A DNA stretch of 64,000 nt from Clarireedia homoeocarpa (taxonomy: Eukaryota; Ascomycota; Leotiomycetes; Helotiales; Rutstroemiaceae). Shown here one piece after another: positions 12,309 through 21,586 of the stretch. Position 1 is the first letter of the stretch, and the number at the start of each line of letters is the position of its first letter. Position numbers and translations under genes: made by a program. Location: positions 434,001-498,000 of the forward strand of contig LNKV01000028.1 in assembly GCA_001465935.1 (NCBI GenBank), read 5' to 3'. The notes beneath the pieces are model-generated. The model made no database searches, had not been told where the DNA came from, and saw nothing but the letters and a program-made list of their open reading frames with translations.

Positions 12309-15068
12309 CTACCCATTCCCCGGATCCACCATACAAAAGTCCACATTCCCCTCCTTCTTATTCCCCCAATAACCCGGAAATCCCACCGCCTTCCCACTCG
12401 CCCCAAACAGCGCAAACGTCATGATAAAAACTACAACCTGCGTTCCTCCGTCCAGTCCCGCACACAGCACATAGTTGAACTTGAGGAACCAGTCGGGCTT
12501 CCACCGTCGCAAGTAGTACTGGCTCCAGTAGGCGACGAGGAAGTAGCTGAATATGGCGGAATTGATGCCTGTCACCATCCATCCGATGTGCCAGGATATG
12601 ATGGAGATGTTGAGGTAGTCGAAGTGGTAGGTCGGGAAGAAGCGGTGCAGGATGTAGAAAGGGAGGGGCGCGATGAAGCCAAGGGGGAGGGCGAGTGGTA
12701 CCCAGTGGTAGATGCTGGTGGGGGAGTACATGTGGGAGGCGAGGGCACCCCAAGTAATGGCTTGGGTGTTGAAGGATTGGAGGCCCTGGATGTGGGATGG
12801 GTTGTTAGGTATGATGTATGTCTATGTTCATCTGGGAAGGGATGAAAGAACTTACAGCACCAGACCAAATATGCGTTCCCTCAATACTCAACAAAATCTC
12901 CCTCTGATTCTCCGTAATACTCATTGTGATAAAATAGTTCAACACAGCACCTACTAGCGTCCCTACCATCTGCATCGTAAATGTGCACCTGGGACTTAAC
13001 TTTGCGTATTGTCCCAACTTCAGATCCTGCAAGAGTAGCATTCCCTGCCCTACAGAGTTGTACCCAAATAGAGTGAAATACATGTTTGTCAGAGGATTTC
13101 CAGGCTCGAGATACGCGCCGATCATCTGAATGATGGGCTGAACGTGTAGTTGAAAACCGGTGAGACCCGCTTGTGCGCCGACGAAGAGGATCAGGATGCT
13201 AGCGAGCAAAGTGGCGATGATGAAGGCCCACCAGGACATTCCGGAGTTGGCAGCATAGATGCAGATTAGTCCGACGATGGTGGAGAGAAGGAGAACGAGC
13301 CCGTACCACCAGTCGGGGCAATCTGTGTAGGAAAGCATTTGCCTGTAGTGGGGGTCCAGGTTCTGCTTTTCTTGTTCGGTGAGAGGAGGAGCAGGTTGCC
13401 AGAATTTCCAAAAGGATGGAGAAATGATGTTTCTGAGGTTCGCGGGTGAAAGAAATGACCAGGCGTTTTTGAGATCGTTGAAATTCCAGAGGAGCATGTG
13501 AGTAATTGTTGCGGTGATGGCTAGGTTTTGGGTTAGGACGTAGGAGGCGAATGTTGCTGCCATATATGGGATTCCTTGAACTTCAAGCTTTGCGGGGTCG
13601 AGTCGGCCGTTCTCATCCAGGATGGCTGTTTGGTTGTACGTGACATAGCTGGTGGAATTTGACGTGGGCGAAAACAACAGCTGGGAGAGGAAGGGGAAGT
13701 CTCGAGCACGCCAGATGTTGCCGTAATAGACTCCAAGAAATACCAATATACACAGGACATATCCAATAAGAATGTTTCCCATGGTCTATCTCGTGTTAGC
13801 CTAGAAAATAAGGAGTGGATAGTCGGATCACACTCTATAGCAGAAATACCAGGTAAATTTGCGACACCATGTTCAGTTGCCTTTGGATGCACTTATCGGC
13901 CTGTTATTTCTGCACTGGAGAGGCTCGGGAAAGTCAAAAGGTAAGAAAAATTCATCAAACATGCCTTCAGTGGCAGATACAGAGCACTGCTGCCAATATA
14001 TTGGAAGTCGAAGCAGAGCGAAAAGACTCCGAGACCCTCATTCCCGTTTGCACCTCCAAATATGTATGTAAAGGGAACTATTTGCATCAGCACGGTCGGC
14101 TCGGAACGCTCCAAATATACTCACGGCTGTCTCTTTTGGCCAAACAGAATATGCTGACCCCAGTAAGAATCGGCATCATATATTCTGGAATAGTTTCCCA
14201 AACGAATATCAGAGCAAAGGCCCAATAGAAAACCTTCAACCTGGAGAAATTTTCAGACTTCTTCCTGTGGAGTGTTTCCAACAGCGACATGATGGGTAAG
14301 TTTGCAGGATAGAAGAATTTGGTTGGGTATACCAATATTTTCCTGAGCAGACCAGCAACTCCATATCCCAAAATTTGGGAGGAAAAGATCAAGAAAATAC
14401 AGACAGCTGGATTTGGCGTTTTATTATACCACAATCTCTGAACAGCAATAACCTCGGCTGCCATCGCGGACCTTGCTGCCGTAGACGACATGATTAGGAT
14501 CGCAGCATGTTCTTTATGGTTGAAGGCATGGGGATTGAGCCAGCGACCAAGTAGACCCCATTTTGGAATGGACTCAAGCAGAAGCGCGAGGACATAGCTA
14601 ATCACGCATAGAAATGTGGCGGATAGAGTGATACCTTGAGGCTTGAATTGGTAGATGGTTGCAAGGACAGCGGAAAAGCAAGATAGTCCAATGCCTATCG
14701 AAAGTTAGCAGAATGTTATCATTTGGCGATTAAGGCATACCAAGAAACATTGTACGGAATGTCCATGGATTCAAGGATACATCATCATCTGTATGTAATG
14801 CATAAATCGCAATCGTCTCCATATTATCGACTTTCTCAGCCGCCGTCTTAAGCTTGTCCCCATCTCCGAATGCTTCCTCATCGGTTGATATTCGGCGGAT
14901 CTCATCGTTTAATTCTTTCTCCTTCGTGTTATGACTTTTCTCTTGAGATGTGTTTTGTACGCCCAATTCTTCAAGAACTTCGATGCCAGTGGAATGCCCT
15001 GTGTTGAAAGCGGGTGCTATATCAGCTCCGAGCGGCTCGTTGACTGCTCCAGGAATTCTCGAGGTCAT
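12309..15068 (-). CDS. OPT-family oligopeptide transporter
   Basis: Proton-coupled small-peptide transporter, presumably at the plasma membrane. Five exons on the reverse strand: 15068-14741, 14694-14125, 14077-13965, 13785-12856 and 12785-12309, giving 805 residues, within the usual OPT range. A hydrophilic, acidic N-terminus of about 100 residues precedes many hydrophobic segments. Family hallmarks are visible: TYIFGGANGNEGLG followed by SLCFDFQYIGS, a KLSPR version of the KIPPR motif, and a tail ending in NVDFCMVDPGNG after GLDGGTQVVVFIMTF. Introns are 46, 47, 179 and 70 nt. The 179-nt intron joins LPLK to TMGNILIGY only if a GC-AG intron (donor AAG/GCATGT) is accepted; all phases then agree. 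Substrate (tetra/pentapeptide, glutathione or other) cannot be told from sequence. Confidence 0.93.
13786..13964 (-). other. Probable GC-AG intron in the OPT gene
   Basis: In-frame stops separate two conserved OPT segments. The only phase-consistent join I found uses donor AAG/GCATGT at 13964 and acceptor ATAG at 13786. It yields the family-like sequence LPLKTMGNILIGYVLC with no missing residues. Confidence 0.6.
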
Positions 15069-16294
15069 TTTGACCGTTTTCGGTAAGACTGTAGCTTTGA
15101 TCGATGACTTTCCATGGCAGCATTGGAATAGATATAAAATCCCATATCAAAGTCCACGAGGGCCTCGAAAAGCTGGAGATAAACTTGCAGTAGAATCCCT
15201 ACCTCGATAATGCACATACTAAACACCATATTGGATATATCGTGCCATAAGAAAGGGGATCGGCAGTGCTAACATGCTCTGCCGATCCCAGCGATAAAGC
15301 TTCCTAGCATTTATCAACATCACTCACCTTCCAGATGGGCTGCACCCCACCTAAGAAGGAAGTCATTATCCATGCGGGTATCTTCGCTCGTTATAACATT
15401 ACACCGGCAACGACTTGCAAGATTGCACCGGCACTCCAATTGTATACAAATCCACTGGTCAGTACGTATTGGATGATATGTGGCAACGAGTAGATAACAC
15501 AAGTCTGGTGAACTGCAATGACCATCGCGTGAACAAATCACAGCAAAAGCGTTGAACGTCGAATTTTGGCATGAAATCGGCATTTAGCATTCTTGATCTG
15601 GTTCTCAGATGCCTTCAATATATATACATCGAATTCCGTTGTGAGCGAAATGGGCGGACCAGTTCGAAATGCAAGACACCAGGAACCAGGGAATATGCGT
15701 ATCAAGCAAGGGGCGTGCTTTTAGAGAGCTAGATCACATACAGCATTTCAACCAACTATTTCTCGCACTACTACAATCAGCGAGTGCCTTCGTGCGAAAA
15801 GTCCATTTCAGAAGCACCTGTACATGACATGAGCGAAACGCCCAAATTGCATATACATTTGTGCTTGCTACAGAGTCACTAGTTCTATCATGGCCGAAGA
15901 AGCTAGCGAGGTAGACGAATCCAAAAACCACATCTTTGCTGACTGGGTGATTACGACAGCAAAGGAACAGTTTCGACAAACTGCAGGTAAATGTTGTAAT
16001 CCCTCACGAAGTCACGGGAAGAATGGTATTTCAAGATCAAGTGATTTTAGTGATTTGGCTGGTGTGCTAGCTGATTTGTTTGCTGTGCCAAATTGTAGCA
16101 TGGCGTGGTTTGATGGACATCTTAAAGTGCCTATATCTTTGAATGCACGATATTTCTCGCAGGGTATCCCCAGACTCTCCTGCACATTGTAAATACGAGC
16201 GAAAGCTACGATGCTGGTGGGGAGGTGCTGACTGATTCCAGTCGCATAGAATAAAACCTGCGAAGGCCTACACGGTGGTGATTGCCGATCATAT
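15069..16294. other. Intergenic region between OPT and RRM genes
   Basis: About 1.2 kb holding the OPT promoter and the 3' end of the RRM gene. A short plus-strand frame starting MAEEASEVDE at 15890 reads to a donor-like GTAAAT, but no continuing exon is evident. No supported gene. Confidence 0.5.
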
Positions 16295-17566
16295 TTATTC
16301 AACGTCCCTCTTTCCGCGCCATCCCCTGGTTGGGGTTTCTCCTTGTTTTGTCGAGGATGCCCCCAAGCTATGCTTGACTCGGATCTTTCCACCATACTTC
16401 TCCGTCCAGTCGAGGTTAACAATAGCAGTGTCTGCTTCTTGCCCATCAGCAAGCTCAACGAAACAGAAGTGTCCATTTCCCTCTCTCGGCTCCCTTGGAG
16501 CACACAGCTTGCTGATCCATTTGACAGTGTACTCGCTAAAGAGTGATCGCATTTCGGCCTCGGTGGTTGCTTCATCACCGAAATCGGGTAACCCTCCTAC
16601 ATAAATTCTCTGTCTCTCCATAGCTTTACCAGAAACACCAGATGCACGGCTAACCTTCAGGCCCCACTCGTTGCCATCGAACATCTTGATAGCGGCATCA
16701 GCTTGGGCCGGAGTTGCAAGATCCACAAAGCAATAGTAGTGATTGCCACTATCTTCCATCTTCGATGGGTGTGGTGAGATTAGTTTGCTGACAACTTCAA
16801 CGTCAAACCCTTCAAAAATCTCGCGGACCTTTAGGTTAACAGTAGCTTGATCTTCAAGTCTGGGTAGCCCGCCAACATATAGCCTTCGGCCTTCCTGAGA
16901 GGTACTGCCCACTTGACGATTAGAGTCTGCCGACCCCTTCCAGCGATCATACGCATAGGGCGACGATGGCGAGGCTTGAGATTCAACCGCTTGTGAACGA
17001 GCGGTACCTGAAATTTGGTGTTAGCAACGGTCTGGAAATTTATCTACATGTGCAAATCGAGCTTGGATAATGCGTCTCGTGTTGTGTAAAGGTAGAATCT
17101 ACTTACGGTCAGATCTCACACCTGGTTTCACTCGAAGCGCTCGGTTTCTAAACTCTTTGCCATCGTATTCTTCCAACGCTTGATCGGCAAGTTGCTTGCT
17201 GGTGAATGTTACAAAGCAATAACCGGGATTGCGTCTGGTCATAGGATCAATTGACATGTTGACGGTTCTAGATTCGCGGGGAACATCTTGGAAAAGGGTC
17301 TCAATATCCTCTGAGGTTGTGTCATAACCCAAGTTACCAACATAGATGCGACGCCCTTCCTCAATAGCCTTGTCTGCTTCTGCTCCATTCAGAGACCTTC
17401 TTGAGGTGTCAGGTGCTTCTCCTCGAGAAAATCTTCCCTGACCTTGTCGTTGGTCGGTGTTTCTGTCACCATTTCCACGAGTTCGTTGGCCCCATGTGGA
17501 AGCACGCTCAGTGCTGCTTGGGGATCGAGGAGTATCGTCCTTGACTCGCCAGTTGTTGGAGAACAT
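16295..17566 (-). CDS. RNA-binding protein with three RRM domains
   Basis: Two exons, 17566-17107 and 17007-16295, joined by a 99-nt phase-1 intron, encode 390 residues. RRM1 spans about residues 73-148, with RNP2 IYVGNL and RNP1 GYCFVTF. RRM2 (about 195-275) has LYVGGL and HYYCFVDL, and RRM3 (about 287-372) has IYVGGL and GHFCFVEL. The N-terminal 70 residues are Arg/Gly/Ser/Gln-rich and probably disordered, and the C-terminus is basic. RRM2 and RRM3 resemble each other more than RRM1, suggesting internal duplication. No localisation signal is obvious; an N-terminal mitochondrial presequence is possible but not clear. Target RNA is unknown. The gene is divergent from NOB1, sharing a 628-bp upstream region. 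Confidence 0.88.
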
Positions 17567-18194
17567 GACTGATCGATATCTGGGTGAAGTGCTGGGTTTT
17601 CAACGTTGGAAAGTAACGAGAAGGTAATCAATATCTCAATAGTTCTTAGAACTTCACTGGGGAATATGTATATATATAAGAATGTTCACGAGAGAAGATG
17701 AGCTGGGAAAGGCCTCAAAACTTGTAGTGAATTTTTTTCCAACCAGTAAAATTTTCCCCAGCCAAACGAAAAGGATCCCTGAAAAAAAGCAAGTGAGCAC
17801 GCGAGGAGGGTACAACCGTCTCACAAGCACAAGCAGGCACAATGTTGGAGCAACGACAACATTTAAGAAAGTAGATGAGAATTGAAATTTGAGGATATAC
17901 TATCTTGCCTTGAACTTCTTCGTCTGTTATCTACTCAATTTGCTACAAGTAGCTCACCCAAGTTCTTCAAGAATTCTTTACAGGATGTCAGTCTTACATA
18001 TGTTGAAGAGTTGATGGCATTTTCATCTTTGTGGCCTGTGCTCGCCCCAAAATTCGGTCAATTTGTTCTCTTATCGCACTTGATAAACACGATAAGGTTA
18101 AATTTTCGCCCAAATTTTCGACTGCGTGAACTTGACCCCGCGATTTTGGTTCTCAAATCAATCGAAGTCCTGTATTCACACGACAAGTCTAGAA
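17567..18194. promoter_or_regulatory. Divergent intergenic region of the RRM gene and NOB1
   Basis: 628 bp between two start codons facing away from each other, so it must contain both promoters and leaders. AT-rich stretches and CAAAATTT-like motifs occur near the NOB1 side. No specific factor site is claimed. Confidence 0.6.
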
Positions 18195-19703
18195 ATGGCG
18201 ACAGATACTCCCAAACCAATACACAGTCTTGTACTGGACGCAGGACCAATAATCAAGAATGATCCGGCCGTATCGACACTCGTTGGGCAAGCCGAATTCC
18301 TCTACACCATCCCTGCCGTTGTCGACGAAATCCGAGACGAAGTTACCAGATCCCGAGTCCAGACAACTTTGTTACCTTTACTTACGCTGAGGTCGCCGAG
18401 GCCAGCTAGCATCAAGATTATATCTGAGTTTGCGCGGAAAACGGGGGACCTGGAGGTACTGAGTCGACCAGATATACACTTGATGGCCCTGGCATATGAG
18501 CTGGAGTGCGAAAGAAATCATGGGAATTGGAGGTTGCGCAGTGTTCCGGGACAGCAAAGATTGAATGGCGCGCCGCCGAAGTCCCTGAATAGGGAGGCGC
18601 AACCTCCGGCCGAGGAAAGTTCGGCGGAAACGGCGGAAAGCGCGCAACAGCCAAAAGTTGAGACAAGAGGGGCATGGGGAACTGCTGTTCCACCACAAGC
18701 GAATAAGCCTATCTCGGATACGAAGGGGGTAGAAGAATCCTTAGAAAGCACGCATTTGACAACTGCGAAAGATTCCGAAACAACAGAGGATTCAAATGTT
18801 GCCGAACCTGCTGAAGCAGCCGCCGCAGAGAAGGAGAGTAAAGAGCCAAAAAATGCAGGCCGAGAATTCACACCAGTGCCAGCCATACAAGAAGAGAGAA
18901 AAGAATCGCGTAATGTCGAACCAGAGTCAGAGCAATCGCTAGCATACATTCCAGAACAACAGAGCAAAGAACAAGGTTCTGAAGTCGCACCAGAACCAAC
19001 TGCCGAAGGCCCCCTAGAATCTGCGCTGAACCCTGAAGTGATTGAGGAAGTGGAGTCAGATGGCTCAGATGACGAAGGATGGATCACACCCTCAAATCTT
19101 AAAAAGCACAAAGAGAAGGATGGGAATGGTTCATTCGAGCCCCAGGAAGAGCAGAAGAAAATGCAAGTCGCAACCATAACATCAGACTTTGCCATGCAAA
19201 ATGTAATGTTAAGAATGAACCTCAACCTCCTCTCACCCTCTCTACAAAGGATCCGCCAAGTCAAGAGCTGGGTCTTGCGATGCCATGCATGTTTCGGAAT
19301 CACCAAGGACATGACCAGGCAGTTCTGCGGCAGGTGTGGTAAACCTACCCTTCTGCGAACTTCATGTTCTACAGATAAGGACGGTAATGTGAAGGTGCAC
19401 TTGAAGAAGAATATGCAATGGAACAACCGTGGGAATGTTTACAGTATCCCGAAGCCCGTAGCAGGTACTTCGAATGGAAAGCTGGCGAAGGGGGGTGGAA
19501 AAGGAGGATGGGGCCAAGAACTGATCCTGGCCGAAGATCAGAAGGAGTATTTAAGTGCAATGGCTGGAGCTAGGAGGCAGAAGGAGAAAGATCTCATGGA
19601 CGAGAATTATCTGCCCAGTATTCTCACAGGAGACCGTGGTAAAACAGGAGGCAGGCCAAAAGTTGGAGCTGGGCGGAATGTGAATTCGAAGAAACGGCGT
19701 TGA
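18195..19703 (+). CDS. nob1: Nob1, 20S pre-rRNA D-site endonuclease
   Basis: Endonuclease that makes the final 3' cut of 18S rRNA in cytosolic pre-40S particles. Single exon, 502 residues. The ATG at 18195 (AGAAATGGCG) was chosen because the family sequence begins right after it. An N-terminal PIN domain (about 9-110) starts HSLVLDAGPII with acidic D15. It ends in the characteristic block around LMALAYELECE and NWRLRSVPGQQRLNG. A long acidic, Glu-rich linker (about 130-330) follows. A zinc ribbon has cysteines at 363, 366, 378 and 381 (CHACFG and CGRCG), and the C-terminus has the conserved LAEDQKEYLSAM region and a lysine/arginine-rich end. The order PIN, linker, zinc ribbon matches yeast and human Nob1. 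It converges with NOP10. Confidence 0.96.
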   Translation: MATDTPKPIHSLVLDAGPIIKNDPAVSTLVGQAEFLYTIPAVVDEIRDEVTRSRVQTTLLPLLTLRSPRPASIKIISEFARKTGDLEVLSRPDIHLMALAYELECERNHGNWRLRSVPGQQRLNGAPPKSLNREAQPPAEESSAETAESAQQPKVETRGAWGTAVPPQANKPISDTKGVEESLESTHLTTAKDSETTEDSNVAEPAEAAAAEKESKEPKNAGREFTPVPAIQEERKESRNVEPESEQSLAYIPEQQSKEQGSEVAPEPTAEGPLESALNPEVIEEVESDGSDDEGWITPSNLKKHKEKDGNGSFEPQEEQKKMQVATITSDFAMQNVMLRMNLNLLSPSLQRIRQVKSWVLRCHACFGITKDMTRQFCGRCGKPTLLRTSCSTDKDGNVKVHLKKNMQWNNRGNVYSIPKPVAGTSNGKLAKGGGKGGWGQELILAEDQKEYLSAMAGARRQKEKDLMDENYLPSILTGDRGKTGGRPKVGAGRNVNSKKRR

Positions 19704-20031
19704 GTAGAATTCTTCAATAAATAAAAATCATGTCTTGTCTAAAACTTTCCATATTTGTGATTGTCATTTTTAACCGATCAAGAATTGTTATAACGAAGTA
19801 TGCAATTTACCCGTCATTCGCCAATAGCTTTTGCCATAGGGCAGCGAAACCAAAAACCTGCCTTCCAGAACGCCAATGCACTCCACACAGCTCATTCGTC
19901 TGCTACAGATAGGTGTTAAGCTCCTGCGTCTATCACCATCCAAGTACTCGCACATCCATCTCCCCCGAGTCTTCTCCTCGACGCCGGATCGCGTTGCTTG
20001 TATAGTCACGCTCCCCGTCTCTCTTATTCAT
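19704..20031. other. Convergent 3' spacer NOB1/NOP10
   Basis: 328 bp AT-rich spacer between two convergent ribosome-biogenesis genes, presumably containing both polyadenylation signals. Nothing else seen. Confidence 0.55.
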
Positions 20032-20303
20032 CTATTGTCCCAAAACCTTAAGATCCTCTGCAGTAAAATAAAGTCAGTATCAAATCCACTCCCTTGCCTT
20101 TCTTAAAATCGAAAGCTTCACTACTCACTTTGTTGTGTAATCAATAATCCATATCTCTTCTTCAACGTAACACGATGTCTCGAGTATTTGTCGTCGGGTG
20201 AAAAACGAGCTGGGTGCGCGCTCTTGGTAACTTCACCGCTGATGACCTTCTTGAGGGTGTAGACGCGCTTGCCGGCGGCGTCGAGGGTGTACATGAGATG
20301 CAT
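20032..20303 (-). CDS. nop10: Nop10, H/ACA snoRNP core protein
   Basis: Small core subunit of H/ACA ribonucleoproteins, which pseudouridylate rRNA and snRNA with Cbf5/dyskerin, Nhp2 and Gar1 in the nucleolus. Exon 1 (20303-20129) starts [19 protein letters not shown] and runs through the nearly invariant [17 protein letters not shown] region (here [17 protein letters not shown]) to [10 protein letters not shown] 71-nt intron (donor GTGAGT, acceptor CTGCAG) joins it to a 26-nt last exon (20057-20032) ending KDLKVLGQ. The total is 66 residues, normal for the family. Without the intron the frame would end two codons later at SE, so this model rests on the excellent splice sites and phase. The gene is easy to miss because of its size. 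Confidence 0.93.
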
Positions 20304-21097
20304 TTTGTGTGGTTGGTGGGTGAGTACAGGAGATTTGGGTATTGGGGAGATGATCTGAGAAGTTATTGTTAGTTGAAATGGCCAATTGGTTATCACTATA
20401 AATAACGACCGAGAGGGGGCTTTATTGACATACCTGGAGGTGGTGAAAAGTTGTGAAGGTTGCTGTCGTCGTTGAAGGAAATGGAGCTCGCAGCGAAATT
20501 TCTGGTACAACTTTTTTCTTGCAGGGTTTGACAATTTAAAGTTTAGTTTGGTGGAAGCGTGACGCTAGTTCTTCGTCGGGAGTATGGTTTTTCCGAGCTC
20601 GTGTCTATTTACTGCGACTTTCAACCGCTCGAAGAACTACTACTGAACATGAATGAACCGCAATCTTCGGTTCAAAATAAACGTGTTACCATGGTAAGGC
20701 AGCGTTAAGGCTGTTGAGCTGAAGTTATATTGAAATATGAGATATGGCTAGTTTGTAAGGTGGCTTGTCCAATAACTTAGTTTCCACACAAAGTTGATTG
20801 TGGGAACTGCTGGTCTTCTTTCTTTTACTCTATATATTCCTCTTCATCTAATCACCCTCCTTCCACGCTACCCACCCATCTGTTCTTATCATGAAGAACT
20901 CCAAACCTGATATCACCAACGGAAGATGATCAATCTATATATAGCCCAAAGAGAACCCCAAAAATGAATGAACGAATGAATATATTAACGTCTTCCCCAA
21001 CCCCAACTATACCTCTCATAAGAAGAAAAACACGCCTTTAATCAATCGCACCAAATCATCAAAACTACATCACCCACCCCAAACCCAATCCCCCATT
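20304..21097. other. Intergenic region upstream of NOP10
   Basis: About 790 bp containing the NOP10 promoter and the 3' flank of the next reverse-strand gene. An upstream in-frame extension of NOP10 exists (to about 20534), but family alignment places the start at 20303. No other gene seen. Confidence 0.5.
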
Positions 21098-21586
21098 TTA
21101 CCTCACTCCTTTCCCATCCCCCTTAATCCTCAACCCAATAAGCTGCTTCCTCGCCAACCACTGCTCGCGCGACTCCAGCGTCCCTCGACGCAGGAGATAC
21201 GTCCCGTCGTCATCATCGTCGTCGTCATCTTCTCCTCTTCCGCTGGCGGGAGAGAAATTTTCGTTGTTATTGGAGAGAAGACCTGAGGTGGAATGCGTGG
21301 AGGAAGAGGAGTGGTGCCGTGAGAAGGGGAACGGGTGGCTGAGGTTATGGGAAGGCAAGTGGAAGGGGTGTTTGATGGAGAGGGTGTGGGTTTTGAGGGA
21401 CGGAGTGGGAGAGGAGGAGGAGGAAGAAGGGGAGGGCGATGAAGTTGATGTGGGGGGTGAGGAGGCGTTGGGGGATTTTTTGGTTGCAGATGTGGGTGAG
21501 AATGGGGAGATGGTGGAGGAGGAGGGGGAGGAAAGAACGGCGTGTGATGAGTCGGAGTGAGACTGCGAGGAAGATGAGTTACCCAT
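21098..21586 (-). CDS. Small Ser/Pro-rich protein with myristoylation-like N-terminus
   Basis: 162-residue frame on the reverse strand starting MGNSSSSQSH. Glycine at position 2 and serine at positions 5-6 fit the known N-myristoylation consensus, so membrane association is plausible but is inference. The middle (about 10-110) is almost all Ser, Pro, Thr and His and must be disordered. An acidic run of eight aspartates follows near residue 125. The last 35 residues (TYLLRRGTLESREQWLARKQLIGLRIKG) look structured and are the most likely conserved part. I do not recognise the family. The repetitive DNA also opens long frames on the plus strand, but those lack any sensible protein pattern. Confidence 0.55.
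   Translation of the reverse strand: MGNSSSSQSHSDSSHAVLSSPSSSTISPFSPTSATKKSPNASSPPTSTSSPSPSSSSSSPTPSLKTHTLSIKHPFHLPSHNLSHPFPFSRHHSSSSTHSTSGLLSNNNENFSPASGRGEDDDDDDDDGTYLLRRGTLESREQWLARKQLIGLRIKGDGKGVR

Noticed and set aside
12240..12845. Long plus-strand frame antisense to the 3' exon of the OPT gene
   Set aside because: It is a shadow of the conserved reverse-strand transporter exon; its own translation has no family pattern.
15890..16192. Plus-strand frame starting MAEEASEVDE
   Set aside because: Plausible first 30 residues, but it runs into the 3' flank of the RRM gene, with no acceptor leading to a sensible second exon.
18518..19426. 300-codon minus-strand frame across NOB1
   Set aside because: Antisense shadow caused by the Glu/Ser-rich linker of NOB1; it reads as Ser/Phe-rich low complexity and overlaps the zinc ribbon coding region.
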